64,000 bases of DNA from Cristatella mucedo (taxonomy: Eukaryota; Bryozoa; Phylactolaemata; Cristatellidae). The notes under the pieces are model-generated. The model saw only the letters and a list, made by a program, of their open reading frames with translations. It had not been told where the DNA came from and searched no databases. Shown here piece by piece: positions 1-24,474 of the stretch. Position numbers and translations under genes: made by a program. The stretch lies in the NCBI GenBank assembly GCA_009760855.2, contig WPIO01000019.1:2337501-2401500 (forward strand), read 5' to 3'. Numbering within the stretch: the first letter of the stretch is position 1; every line of letters starts with the position of its first letter.

Positions 1-900
1 TAGAAGTAGAGGAGGTAGAGGAGTCTCGATTTCCGGATAGGGAGGCTGCATTGCGGCTGAAAAATCACATTAACAATCAGTCCCGATTGCCAGTGCACTG
101 CAACGGCATGTATGCAGGACCTATTGGACAGTAATAGTCATGGAAATTGCTGCCGTCAATCTTGAAATCGCCACCTTTCTTTACTAAATGTTTTAAAAAT
201 GAGAGCTCTATGATTCCTATAAACGAACCTCCTCTGCCCTGTAAACTCACTGAGCGCAGCACGGAGATTCAAATAGGAGCATTGTGTAGAAGCAGTTAAT
301 ACGTCCCTGCCTGCCTGCCTGCGAAATTCACATACTGCCGTTAAAGGACACCGACGTGCCCAATGTATACAGGCAGGCTAATAAAGAAATAAGCTGCTGA
401 GTAGTGCACTAAGGGATCCCTGCTTCTGAAGGCATACAGGTCGCATGTTCGAGCAAGCCTCTACACAGTTCCCAGCAGCCTTTGCCTGGGAATTGTGTGA
501 CACGTGACTTAAACAAGCACGCCAGCTACACAAGCTCATTTTACATGCAGTGAGTACTGAAGTGATGCAATGTACAGCCCTATTGCTCCTTTGAACAAAA
601 GAAGCCTTCTCTGAAGTAATTGCAGGTAGCTGCATAGGGGGGGGGGGCAAAGTAATTTGTATCACAGAGGGCGAGTTCTACCTAGCGACTTTATGTAGTC
701 AAACGAGTAATCTAGAACATTTTTCTGAGGCAGACCGAAACACAGGAGCAAAACAGCCCCAGATGCAGTGCAGTCACAGACAGGCGCAGTGCCTCTCCAC
801 TAAAACAGCCTCAGCAGGTATTCATTTCACTGGAGGTTTCTGCACAACACTTTTTCTTCATCACAAGTCTTCGGCAGTTTTCTGTATTCACTTGGGGGAC
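1..900. other. No gene recognised; ADAR C-terminal exon not found here
   Basis: Checked on the minus strand for the missing end of ADAR; no frame resembles it. A frame at about 80-260 on the minus strand is open but starts at GTG and matches nothing I know. A G run lies at 639-647. Confidence 0.5.
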
Positions 901-1021
901 AGCATCTAGATCACGCAAGCAAATCACTCAGCATCTAGAAAATCACGCAGCATCTAGAAAATCACCTAGCAAATCACGCAGCATCTAGATCACGCAAGCA
1001 CACACACACACACACACACAC
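901..1021. repeat. Short tandem repeat followed by (CA)n
   Basis: Irregular repeats of about 21-26 bp based on CAGCATCTAGAAAATCACG and CAGCATCTAGATCACGCAAG, then (CA)n at about 1000-1021. Confidence 0.85.
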
Positions 1022-1929
1022 AGCTCTCGTATAATCACATACTGTAAATTGAAGGGCAGCTGATTCAACAGCCTCATTTACATAGAGGCAGAACACCTTT
1101 AGGGGTTATCGAACCTGCTTGCAGAAGGTAGTCCTGTATTGGGCAAGGGACTCGGACGTGCAGGAAAAGCAGAAGTAAGAAGTAACAATGTGGCCGCAAA
1201 GTGCAGTTGGAAGCACTGCCACGATCAGCAGAGTTCTACAAAGTCTGAATTCTTGCACACCGTGAGATCTAGCTCCACAGCCAAAGGCCCTGTCTCTGTG
1301 CAGATCACAGGATCGTTTGCAGCAATATTCCAGAGGCAAAGACTGGGTCAATATAGTCCGGCAAATCTGACGGTACATGGCAGCTGATATTTCTACCCTG
1401 ACTTGCTTACACCCCGTGAAAAATTACGGGAAAACTCCATCTTTGCTTTGGTAGGCTGGCGTGAGTGTCCATTCACCTGGCCAGCTAGTGAGCCCAGTCT
1501 TCTGACAGGATTCCTTGCAGTTCCTTCTTAACGATGTAAAATCTTTAGAGAAGCAAAAATTAAAAAACATTCCAAAATAGTTATCAATAATTGTATTATC
1601 CTTATACTAGTGGGCTCCTCCTTCAATCGCTTGCTGAGCTTCGGGCTTGCGAGGAGACAGTTCACGTTGTTTACTGGTAGGCGGAGCAAGTTATTTTCTA
1701 TGTGAGATCTTGCTGTCCTTTTGCAGACATACGTTTGCAGCACTGTCATGACGAGTGGCCTTCGTACGCGGATTGTTTTCTTGTTGCCGTCAGAGATACT
1801 TACACGTATATTCAGTGCACTTCACCGTGGATTGATTGCTATCATAAAATTTGGTACCTTCTCACCGTTGGTCTTTTTCAAATTGAATTGAATTTTCAAC
1901 TACCAGAGTGCATTTGTGCGAAGTAAGCA

Positions 1930-2330
1930 AATTTTACCGGCTCTCTTCCCATTGGACACCTGTTAGGCAATTAGTAGTGACTTCCATTTACAGGGCATAT
2001 GGATATATTCTAAAATAATGTATCTCAATTGAGTTTTGAATTTTAATTCACAGAGAGAGAGAGAGAGCATTTTGTCACTTGCATTTATATAAGAGAATTA
2101 TGCAAGCTCCCTTCTCATTGGTCAGGACTGGCTAGGTAATAAGCAGTGACTCCCATTTAAGAGATATAGGTACATTCATACAATAACATACGTTGGTTAT
2201 AAACAAGTGCATCAACAAAGAATCCTTGTTTAAGATTTGGGCAGCAGATAGCCATGAGACTACAAACAATGATAAAGAATCATTTTACGATTTGGCAATG
2301 AATAGCCAGGAGACTACAAACAACGATCCA
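1930..2330. repeat. Local duplications
   Basis: CTCTTCCCATTGGACACC...TGACTTCCATTTA (about 1942-1995) recurs in altered form at 2108-2165. A separate 57-bp unit with GAGACTACAAACAA is repeated at about 2216-2328. Confidence 0.65.
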
Positions 2331-2547
2331 ATATGTGGGCGAGCTCGTAGACCAAGGACGAAACTTGTTTACCAAAATGAATTGGTAACGCTACATTCAA
2401 CAGCCAAAGCCAATGAATGAAGCCTGAGAATATGCATTCTCAATATTTCGTGATCACGTGGCCACTGTCGGTGTGCAAACGGGAAGCATGTTCGCCACGA
2501 ATGATACACTCTGGAGGCCGTTTGCACATTGGCTGACCGCTGCTTAC

Positions 2548-14470
<11,923 letters not shown>

Positions 14471-14574
14471 CTACGGTCCTCGGCCGTATTCTACCTTGAC
14501 ATTTGAAGGAACTTCCCGAGAGGCCCGTTGTAGACAGCGCTGAACTCTACACCCTCTAATGTATAGTCTGCTTT

Positions 14575-14725
14575 AAAATTTTTCCTTAAAATATCCGAAC
14601 TCATTATCTGTATTGATTTATAATATCATTTCAGCAGCAACTAATCCCTGGCATATGGCCACACCTACCAAGCCTATAGAGAAACTGTGGGCGTGGCCTC
14701 GATCCGCAGGCATTCATAATTCCTT
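14575..14725. repeat. Dispersed segment shared with 19.4 kb, copy 1
   Basis: TTTCCTTAAAATATCCGAAC through CCTACCAAGCCTATAGAG and GTGGGCGTGGCCTCGAT. Matches 19362-19505 over roughly 145 bases. It lies directly upstream of the ADAR Z-domain exon. Confidence 0.7.
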
Positions 14726-15109
14726 CCAACTTCGGAGTGATCCCGAATCAAATGCACCGATCTCTCGTACAATCGGGCATTGTATGCGATATGATGGCAC
14801 CCTAGCCATTCAGACAAGCATCACAGCTGAAGTCGGTGGGTAAAAGATCCTGTTCCGAAATGAATTGTCACTAGACAACCACACCAGCTCCACGGTCAAT
14901 TTTATCAACATCCAGATACGTAAAACTTTAAAACTTCGGGCCTAGACAAGAAAGTTCATCAGTCCATCTGAGACATTCCCTCTCGGCTTCTGTTACTCGC
15001 TAGGTTTGTTTGTCGAGAACGTCGTTACTGCCACTTTACACCACACTTCCGTGACTTGTAAAAGCTTACTATAAAGCAGTGCATAGAATTTAAAAGGGAA
15101 TGTCAAGAA

Positions 15110-15610
15110 AAACCTGAAAACTTGGTACAGCTATCAAGCATCAGTGTAGGGTACGTTTCAATAGAAAAGAATTTTTAAATGGGATCAGAAGTTCTGATGA
15201 CTTCCACTTCAAAGGAAAACTGATTATTCAAACTATGTCTAACCCGGATGTAAACCGGAAGAGACATGTATATACATAACAAATTTATCGATCTCAGCAG
15301 TATGTGCCACTTGTATACCAACTTTTGTACCTCAGTAGATCGAGGTACTTGCGTGAGGCTTGTTGAGATGCTTTTTGTGACTTTTATGCAGCTTTATTAT
15401 CAATGTAGCTCGAAGCCTGGTAAGTTCCAAAACTAGGGGCTAATACTGGACGTGTTAAAGTGGAATTTTAAATGCGAGTTTAGCTCTGCTTACATACCAA
15501 AACTATGGAAAACTTTCTGATTTCAAATGGCTAAGTCTGGCTTTACACTTCATTAAACATCCGATAGCTTTATTTTCAGCGATCATGGACTTTGAAGTCG
15601 ATCTGTAAGC
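15110..15610. repeat. Unclassified dispersed repeat, copy 2
   Basis: Partner of 3040-3530 (for example AACTATGTCTAACCCGGATG against GAACCATGTCTGACCCAGAA). Same orientation. Confidence 0.5.
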
Positions 15611-16199
15611 GATCAGTAAGTGTGAGTGCGAACTTTGACAACTTAAATTCGACAATCTTGAATTCGATGCTTAACTTGACGCTCGATGCGTCGATTCATT
15701 TCTATAAACGGTTACGCGGCGGATCTTTCCATGTCACCATGCCCGTATTACTTACAATGAGCCTAATAATTTTTAGTTGTGCATGGATCGCTAATCATGT
15801 TTATGTATGTATATATATTTTTAACACATTTTGGGATACATTTTAGTTTCAGGGTATAGCATTTAAGGTTCAGAATTTCGGGTCTAGTATTTAGGATTTG
15901 GGTTTAAGGGCTTCGGATTAAGTGTTTTATGGTCAAGGTGTGTATGCTTGCTAACCATCGGGGCTTTGGGCTTGACCATTTTCGGTGTATGCTGCTTACA
16001 GTAGTTGGCTGCCAGGTCACACTTTCTCTAGTGGCATAGTGCCGATTGCAGAAAGTTCAGCCGCAGTTAGTAATTTTTGCGATTTGCAGCATCTTTTTTG
16101 AGTCTGCAAATAAGTTATGCATCCAGTCTTAATTCTACGTCTACGCTGCTGCCCTGCTCTCTGTTCTAAAATGATCTCGTAAAGGATATATACGTACGC

Positions 16200-17460
16200 A
16201 CCCGGCTTCCTCCCGGCTCCACATCCGGCTCCCGCCAGGCTCCAGCCGAACCATCCTCACTATTTCACATGGCTAGGTCAGCGGCGCTGTGAGGAATGGT
16301 CTACGCCTCAGATGAGCATTCAAAGGACGGCGGAAGCGCCGTCGGTCCGCAGAGGTCCACGCCCGAATGGTGAATCGGAGGATGACTGGGACCGGAGCCT
16401 CGTCACGTGACTGACAGCCGGCTACCGAAATCTGCGACGGTGCGTGCGCCGAAGGGCCGCAGCTCTACTATTTTCTTAAAAGCACTTCTAACCAAGTCGG
16501 AGTCGCCTTGCTCGCCTCGCCTACGCGCGGCGAGCAATGCGAACGATTGCCGTTTGCGTCCAGGTAAAATTACAGCGAGTCGCTTTCTGTCGCTTTCTGT
16601 GCCAGCCGCTCGCGTATCGTCGAGGCTCTGCGACGCTGTCGCGCGGCCCTTTACCGAAACCCTGCCAAATATTGCGTGCACCTCGTCCTTATCCGTTCGA
16701 ACTTTAGGAACGAATACCAGACGACTGCGGTTAGCGAAACTCGGGCCACCAAGCTACCAGTAAATGAGCTTGAGGCTTGACGATACAAATTGTAAAGCTA
16801 TTGACACGTGAAAAAACCAACCTCGAGAAGCTCAGACTAGGGCAAGTGCAAGACAATTTCACCTTCCATATTGAAGTCTGACGCCAAGAGATATACCTAC
16901 TTCATTCACTTTACAAGCTAGTTTAACTTGGATAGTAGTGCATATGTACCTCTGTTTTTTACCCCGCTATGCCAAAACAAAGTGGCTATGCTGCTGGATT
17001 GCTATGAGGCAAGCACTCAAAGCCTGAGTGGCTTATTGCGTACATTCGGTAGCGAGCAGCCGCCACGAAAGAGACTCACGCGCGTGACTTCCGCTCGCTG
17101 CGAGGCGCTCAAGAGAGCGGCTCGACATTCGGTCAGTCCCGTCACGTGACCGGCGGAGCCACGGCAGCGGATTACTGCCGCAAACGTCTTCTCGCTGCGT
17201 GTCGTCGAACTCTCTGCTTCCCGCTACGCGTTGTCACCGCGTCGAAAGGCGCGGGCTCAAAGCACGTGAACCTGAGCAGCGCGATGCGGGCACAGCGCCG
17301 CATAATAACGAAGGGTGCATTTGAAAGGATGAACCAGCGGCTAGCTTGCCTGCTGCGACTCTTCAGGTTGGTGCCTTGGGAGACGGCTCGTGTGCACACG
17401 GCAGTGGTGCTCGCCGGCAGTCGAGTCGGCAGCTCCAATCGGAACAATTGGAAGAAGAAA
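16200..17460. other. GC/CpG-rich segment, no gene confirmed
   Basis: Clearly higher in GC and CpG than its flanks. Open about 118 codons on both strands at 16403-16760; the minus frame has LVFVPKVRTDKDEVHAIFG and is preceded by an AG, but no family is recognised. Could be a promoter region (for example an upstream exon of ADAR, which must lie on this side) or repeat-derived. Confidence 0.35.
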
Positions 17461-17477
17461 GATAAATAAATAGATAA

Positions 17478-17595
<118 letters not shown>

Positions 17596-17789
17596 TCAAG
17601 TCGTCTGAAAACGGGCAGAAAAAATTAGATGCGAGAAATGTCGGTGCTCCTATGAAGGTGGAACGAATTACCACAACCACCCTTCACTCTAATTCACCAG
17701 ACATTGACCAAAATATGCATCTCTAAACTCTCATTTTGAATGGCAATTGCTTGCTGTAAACGGTCAGTACAACGTACCGCTGAATTTCA

Positions 17790-18036
17790 TGGTACTGCGG
17801 GTGCGTACGACATCCCCTGACTTGACATTAAAAAAGAAGCTTAAAACGCACCTTTTTCTTACAGCATTTGGTGGGTCTTCGTGATTCGGCTTTCGTATGC
17901 ACGCACCTGCTGACACTATGCCTGCTGCTTGTGGATGTTATCACAAAGCATTTGTTAATACTTTCTATAGAGCATCTGTAAAATGCCTAGAAAGAGATTG
18001 AGTTCTCTGAGGGCGCTACACAAATTGTATATCATT
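17790..18036 (+). mobile_element. LINE family 1, 3' end
   Basis: Sense fragment of the RT C-terminus (ACATCCCCTGACTTGACATT) running to AGAAAGAGATTGAGTTCTCT and an ATTATTATT tail. Directly followed by a family 2 fragment in the opposite orientation. Confidence 0.75.
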
Positions 18037-18044
18037 ATTATTAT

Positions 18045-18560
18045 TTTAACAGTCTAGGACCTTCAGAGCTGAAGCTTCTGTAGCTAACGGTCTTTAAGCG
18101 GAGGAATGGAACAGTTAATTGACTGTCCATAAAGAACCTGGTTGAGCATGAATTGGCTGAAACTGGTGCAGCAGTTTAGCTATGTACGAAGGAGCCAAGC
18201 AGGGGCGTCACTCCTTGTGAGTCAGCGTAAGTACTTTACTCTGTATCCGTCGATCAACCGGGAGCCATTGAAGCCCCTTCAGCTTCAGAGAGACACATGG
18301 CCAAACCTCCACGATTGGTTTACAAGATTTGAAGATATACTAATCACCAGCTGCTGTGGCCTAGTGGCTTTTTACGGCAGCTCAGGTGAAACGGAATTGC
18401 AATAATCTAGCCGAGACAAAACCAGAGAGCTAGCTATCTTTTGCAAGCCACAGTAGTAAGCAGTGCCTAATCTTAGATAGATATCGGACGTGATGGCTTG
18501 CTGCGGACGCTGTCTTCTTAAAGAAATTTTCAAAATTAAGACAGCTGTCAAAGACGACAC
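18045..18560 (-). mobile_element. LINE family 2 fragment
   Basis: Antisense copy of the family seen at 4.1-4.7 kb (GTCTAGGACCTTCAGAGCTG, GCAGCAGTTTAGCTATGTAC). Decayed, with several stops. Confidence 0.6.
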
Positions 18561-19361
18561 TTAAATTCCGAGCACACGGCGATGGCGGCACAACAGCAAA
18601 CCCCTATTAGAAGACCAAAGCCTGCTAGTCCAGCCACTCGCTTGGGTGGTGTCCTATGAGTAGTAGTTACGTTATATCGTCGTTTAGTTTACGGAAAATT
18701 GATAGTAACCGGATATATCAGTCGCTGCAGCATATTCCGACGTTTTAAACGACAAATACAGCTGAGTATAGAGAGTAACGTCGTGGCTTTCGGTTGTCGC
18801 ACTACAATGACTGTATACTACCGTATCGAACGTACTATATGTAGTACAAAGAAATCCGAGCTTCGCGAAGCCAATTTTCGGGCAGTTTTTGCTAAATTAT
18901 ACCGATTTGCAGGTTGCGGTTGGGGCAATTTGTTGATCCATAGTCAGCGATGCCATTGGCTGACCAGCGTTTGCGGCCGTCGAGCGCAGCAGGCAGCCGC
19001 CTGCTGCGCTCGACAGCCGCGAGATCGACGACGTTGAGTAGGAGGGGATGCTGCGTCAGCCTTCGCTGCGTCGGCAACCGGAAACCCACAAGAAATTGCT
19101 AAACCAATAGATGCGAATGCCCTGTTGACTGCGTGAGAACGGGCCGCACGACCCGAGGCCGAAAGGAACGAGCTACTGGATGGAAACCATCTACCAGTGA
19201 CTACGAGCCGCCGCTGCCGCTGCCCACGCCGCCGATGCTGTTCTTGAGCGCAGCTATCGCGACTCGCGAGAGCTCGCCTCGGCTCCAGAAGATCGGTATA
19301 TCCGGTGCATCGAGGTCGTGATTATAGTTCGAGCTCATTGCTCTACCCCCACGAGACTTTG

Positions 19362-19505
19362 AATCATTTTCCTTAAAATATTCGAACTCGTTAGCTGTAT
19401 TTACTTATTATATCCTTCCACCAGAAACTAATCCGTGGCAGGTCTCCGCGCCTACCAAGCCTCGCGATAAAATGTGGGCGTGACCTCGATATACAGGCAT
19501 GACTG
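19362..19505. repeat. Dispersed segment shared with 14.6 kb, copy 2
   Basis: TTTCCTTAAAATATTCGAAC, CCTACCAAGCCTCGCGAT and GTGGGCGTGACCTCGAT. Same order and orientation as 14575-14725. Confidence 0.7.
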
Positions 19506-19734
19506 ACGCATATCAGCTCGTTAGGCCGGACCCGCCACTCCGCTCCGCCCGACCTACGGGCTTTAAAGGACCAACGAATATTGCAAGAAGAGGCCAAACA
19601 ATGATTAGGTAATCAACATTTCTCTCTGCAGCCTAATGCAGCAGCTCTCTGTGCTTTCGAGAAATGAATTCTTTTTTCAGGAGCTCAGTCCTAGGGCGAA
19701 CCGCTCCGGTATGTGCGGCTCGGTAATAATAGCT

Positions 19735-20695
19735 GTAATAATAAATTTGATAGAGCACCATCGGAGAACTCAATCTCTTTCTAGGCGCTTTGCAAATGCT
19801 GCAAAGAGGAAGCACGATCAAATGATCAGTTGTGGCATGCTCAATAAACAACAAGAATAACATGGTTAGGCGTGACGTGCACAGGGTCAGCATGCAAGCG
19901 AGGTTAGTGGCAGCATGCAACAGTGACAGCACGCATAAGCACACAAAGGACAAATCACAGGGATCCACTGAATGGTTTCATAAAGAGGCGCGTTTTTTAG
20001 TTTCTTTTTAAATTTGATCAAGTCGGGAGATGTCGTCACGCAAGTCGGAAGTGAGTTCCAGGCTTTGGGAGCACAAGAACTAAAGGCACAGTCTCCAAAG
20101 GATTTGAGATCTGTACTAGGTATAGGTAAACAATCAGATTTCGAAAAGCGTGTGGTACGAAGCTTAGCCTCGTATGGGAGTGGATCTGAAAGGTAGGCTT
20201 GAGCCAAAGAATGAAGGGACCTGAAAGTGAGTGAGAAAACCTTGAAGTTGATGCCTTGCTTGACTGGTAGCCATTGCAGGTCTGCAAGAAGGGGTGAGAC
20301 GTGGCAACTGCGACGCTCGCGATAGACAAGTCTAGCTGCAGAGTTTGCACCAGCAAGTAGCGAGTTAGATAAATAAATAAATAATAAATAATTCATTTGT
20401 ATAGCACCCCAAGAGAACTTAATCTCTATTCAGGCGATTCACATATGCCTCAGGGCTCGAGCCCACGACCTCAGCCAGGCCTTGGTCGGGGCGAGCACCT
20501 TAACCACTGGACCAAACCAGCTTGGCGACATAAGTCAAGACGGGATGTCACAGATGCATTGACCAATTTAGATGCGGTATTCCTGTCTAAACAAGCCCGA
20601 ATTTTAGCAATGTTATGTAGCTGAAAGTAGGCGGACTTGACTGTGAAGCTAATGTGGTCATCTAATGAAAGATCGCTTTGAAACAAGATCACCTA
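19735..20695 (-). mobile_element. LINE family 1 copy, interrupted by a SINE
   Basis: Minus-strand copy of the 10-13 kb LINE with an (ATAATAATA) tail at 19727-19742. It is interrupted at about 20370-20527 by a tRNA-headed SINE and continues beyond it (GACGGGATGTCACAGATGCA). Its 5' break lies next to an oppositely oriented copy starting near 20697. Confidence 0.8.
20370..20527 (-). mobile_element. tRNA-headed SINE (family B) with LINE-like 3' tail
   Basis: Read on the minus strand: head TGGTTTGGTCCAGTGGTTAA with B box GGGCTCGAGCC, then CTGAATAGAGATTAAGTTCT (shared with the 3' end of LINE family 1) and a TTATTATTTATTTA tail. Inserted inside a family 1 LINE. Confidence 0.75.
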
Positions 20696-20696
20696 G

Positions 20697-21178
20697 ACAC
20701 TTCACTCTCAAAAACCTTCGAGTTTTTACCCATCGCAACTCGTTGCCTATCTCGTGGCGCCGACTTTTGTACGGCCTCACCGAATGACTATCGCATACTA
20801 GCGAACCGTGCATTTAGTTCATATGCTCCCAAAGCCTGGAACTCCCTCCCGACCTGCGTCAGAACATCCCCTGACCTGACCACATTTAAAAGGAACCTAA
20901 AAACACACCTATTTAGGACAGCATTTAGCGGGTCCCTGCGATTCGTCCTTGATCTGCTTATGCGTGCTGATACTGTGCATGCTGCCACTAACCACATTTG
21001 CATGCTGACCCTGTGCATGTCACCCCTAACCATGTTATTCATTTCGTTTGTTTTTCAAGCATGGTTTTACTTACCATTCAATTGCATTTCACTTTGCAGC
21101 AAATGTAAAGCGCCTAGATAGAGATTAAGTTCTCTGAGGGCGCTTTATCAAGTGAATTATTATTATTATTATTATTAA
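20697..21178 (+). mobile_element. LINE family 1, 3' part, inverted relative to its neighbour
   Basis: Encodes [20 protein letters not shown] and onward to the RT C-terminus, followed by the conserved GATTAAGTTCTCTGAGGGCG end and a (TTA)n tail. Forms long inverted arms with 19735-20110. Confidence 0.85.
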
Positions 21179-21534
21179 TACTGATGAACAGCCACAATCT
21201 GGCTGATTTATAATAATAATGACTATTATGATCGCGTTCGTCGCTGCCAACCATCAGAACGACATCCCCGCCTGCTGGCTGGCGACAATGCATTCAAGGG
21301 CTCGTCCTTCGCTTCGTCGACACCAGGCGCACGATGAGAGTAATTTGAGCAACAATACCACCAGCCAAGGGCCAGGACCCTCGCCAATAAAGTTAAGTTA
21401 GCACTGCTTCACTGTTGTGATTGTCCTATTGCCGTGCTGTGACTGCATGGCCGCTGGCGTGTGTTTAAAGATCGTCAGTTACAGAAGCTTTTTCACTGCA
21501 GATCCTGGTTTAAGGGCCATGTCTGTTTATCGGC

Positions 21535-22190
21535 ATACATAATAATAATACCGTACTTCCATCTGTTACTCGACAAAGCCATAGAAGCTATGTGGGTGTT
21601 ACACAGGAGGGGTTTCCATAGCGCACTAAAAAACGCCGCCAGCTGATTTAACGGACTCTGTCTGTATAGCAGCAGAAGACCCTCGACGGCTGTCACCACC
21701 GCTTGCAGCGGCGGCAATAAAGGATCGCCCACCGCGGAATTCGAACCCGCGACCGAGGTCGTGAAAAGCAGCGAGCTTACCTAGTGCGCCATCACGGCTC
21801 AAAGCCTAAGCCGCTTTCACAGATGAGTCACGAGGGCAGTCGACGTAGCCTGGAAGTGGCAGGCTCGGGACGGCTGGAAAGGATGCACCATAGTCGGCCG
21901 CAGGAGAGTGGTTGTCGTTGCGTAAGAGTCGTGGAACTGAGCTTCAGTGTAGGATCTGCAGTGAAAAAGCTCCTGTAACTGACGATCTTTAAGCAGAGAA
22001 ATATAATAGCTAATTTATTGTCCATAAAGGACCTGGGGGCAAGATTAGGTTGAAACTGGTGCAGCAGTTTAGCTATGTGCGAAGGAGCCAGGCCGTGGCG
22101 GTCCTTGTGAGTCAGCGTAAGTACTTTACTCTTGTATCTGTTGGTCAACCGGCAGCCATTGAAGCACCTTCAGCGAAGGGGACACATTAT
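21535..22190 (-). mobile_element. LINE family 2 copy split by a SINE
   Basis: Minus-strand family 2 sequence with its 3' end near 21540. It is broken by a tRNA-derived SINE at about 21633-21805 and resumes at AAAGCCTAAGCCGCTTTC. Shows a nested insertion order: LINE first, SINE later. Confidence 0.75.
21633..21805 (-). mobile_element. tRNA-derived SINE (family A)
   Basis: Minus-strand copy with B box (complement of GGAATTCGAACCC) and the GCTGATTTAACGG body. Inserted into a family 2 LINE. Confidence 0.85.
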
Positions 22191-22638
22191 CAAACCTCTG
22201 AATAATAACAGTTGGTCGTTTGTACAGCTCGCTCGGAGAGCTTAATCTTTGCAAATGAGCCCTACAAATCACTGCAAGAGAACCAATAAAAAAGGGTGAA
22301 TGAAATTCACGGTATCAAACACGGAAAACAGTTTCATGCTTAAAGCTGGTATGCTAAAGCAAATATTAATCCAATTAAAGGCCATTGGTAAGTAAGACCT
22401 GTAAAGAGTGATATTCGATGCGATCCGCTGAATTGTGCGAAGGTAAAAAGCATACTTGAAAAAAGGCAAGCTCATTGAGGTCAAGTGAAACTGACTGGTC
22501 TAGACGTGTCATTACCAGAGACTTAGAACATGCAATGGTCATCGCTGGTAGTGACCGGAGGGCGGAAGCGAGTTCCAAACTTTCGGCACCTTCTGAGCTG
22601 AAGGCTTGATCACTAAAAAGAGGCTGGTGGGATAGTAT

Positions 22639-24474
22639 TAAGGTTTCTGGTAACTGTTTAACAGTAACAATAAAACAGCGATTTTTCGCCCAAAATAAAT
22701 TCCAGTAAGCAGCTGTTTTTTATCTGTTTTACTGTTTCTAATGGAAATTTTTAAACCAAAACAAACCACAACTGAAGTTTCAACGTTCATATGGATGTGG
22801 AATATTTAACGAAAAGCATATTTTAAAATTTCTTTTGAATGCGTTAGGGATTTAATATGAGGATTTTATTAAATTGGCATAAACTAATTAAAGCTCAATT
22901 ACGGAAAAATTAAGTAAGATACTCATTATATTGATCTTGTGGCCTCAACAAATATGGATGTTTTTTCCCGTGTCTTCAATTTGGATATACGCAGAAAACG
23001 AAAGAAGCCAATTACAGAAGAGCTGGATGGTCAATGTGGACGGTGCAATGAAATCATCCATTTTCTGGAAACTTCACAACATGGCTGAAGAATCATTTGA
23101 AAATATATGGGATTCATTTTGATAAACCTGCTGGATGGTGTAAATACAAGGGACAGCTCATTAACAATGAGATAAAAAAAACGATCGTCGATTTCCTGGG
23201 CAAACGATTCTGAAGGAGAGTGTTACCGATCTAGCTACTGATGGAATCTCGATTGGAGCTATCACTAGAAACAAGTATATAAGGAAATTAATCTCACGAG
23301 ATGGATTCAAACTTCCACCAAACGAAATCTATGCGATGAAGCTGGAAGTCATCAGCGATGATAAAATTAAAGGAGACGTTGATTACCACGATCTGCTCAA
23401 GAAATCGGGCAATCTTGTCAAATTCATCAAAAAATCAACTGTTCAACATAATGTCTTTCAGTAGAAAGTAAAAGCTGCGTTCGGACGCGACATTGAACGG
23501 CATCCTGACGTCGAGACGCGCTGGTGCAATCCCAACAATGTTCGAGCCGCTAGTACAGAAATAAGTCGCCATCCTCTACACACTAACCGAATTCAAGACG
23601 GTGGAAATGATTGAGACCTTCAATTATTTTGACGCTCTCAAAACTCTTCTGGAGGCATTGGAACCTGTGAAACTTGCTTTTGAGAATCTAAGTCAAGAAG
23701 ACGCGACGTTGATGAGTCCTGACGCAATTTTAAAATTCATGTTCAACAAATTCTCTAACCTGAATAATGACGCTAGTACCAGGCTCATGGAAAATTTGAA
23801 GTGTCGCAAGAGCAATTGAACAAAGATGCCATGAACCTCTTGCGAAGTCTCAAAGATCAATCTGTCGCCCGTCAAAAACACGCTAAATTTCTGAGGAAAT
23901 CTAGCGTCTCGTCTATTTGGAATCAACGATGTAGAAGTTGTCGTCGGACAGTCGTCAAATGATGCTGAAAATGTGAAGCAATCTCTTCAATATGAATTGA
24001 ATTTGTGACTTCAAAAGATGGATCATCGATTGCACAAGGAGGGGAAGGCAGTTTCAGAAGTTCGAATTCGTGCTCTTCAGAAACTCTGGCCAGGGCACTA
24101 AAAAAATCTCCAGAAATTGTACCGCACAAATCTATCTAAATAAGCGGCTATCAACAGACGTAAAAAGAGCTTTTTCATTCTCTACGAATTTCTGTACCAA
24201 ACTAATATCTCGTATCTCAAAAAACTTCGGTTAGTGCAGTTGTATTCTTGAAATAATATTATAAGAAGTAAGCATTAATTGATTTACAACTTATTACGGA
24301 AGATATATAATAAAATGGTGTGTGTTCATTACGGAAAAGTCATTGACTGTAAAATTAGTGAAAAAAGTGACAAAATGAAAACAACTGTGAAAATAGCTGT
24401 TAACAGCTGGGTTTTTCAAATTGAAAAGAGTAAACAGATGTTTTCTTTAAAGCGATGGTTTATCAGAAACCCTA
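22639..24474 (+). mobile_element. Decayed hAT-like DNA transposon
   Basis: The ends share TA(A/G)GGTTTCTG(G/A)TAA in inverted orientation (22639-22653 and about 24460-24474). Between them are broken plus-strand frames, the best at 23601-23819: LKTLLEALEPVKLAFENLSQ and DAILKFMFNKFSNLNND, which resembles the block before the dimerisation region of some hAT transposases. Several frameshifts and stops, no clear target duplication. A/T-rich compared with neighbours. Confidence 0.5.

Noticed and set aside
901-1001. Regular spacing considered as a CRISPR-like array
   Set aside because: Eukaryotic context, no constant repeat with unique spacers; a simple irregular tandem repeat.
1106-1387. Frames near 1.1-1.4 kb tested as the missing ADAR C-terminus
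   Set aside because: None of the three minus frames resembles the conserved end of the deaminase domain.
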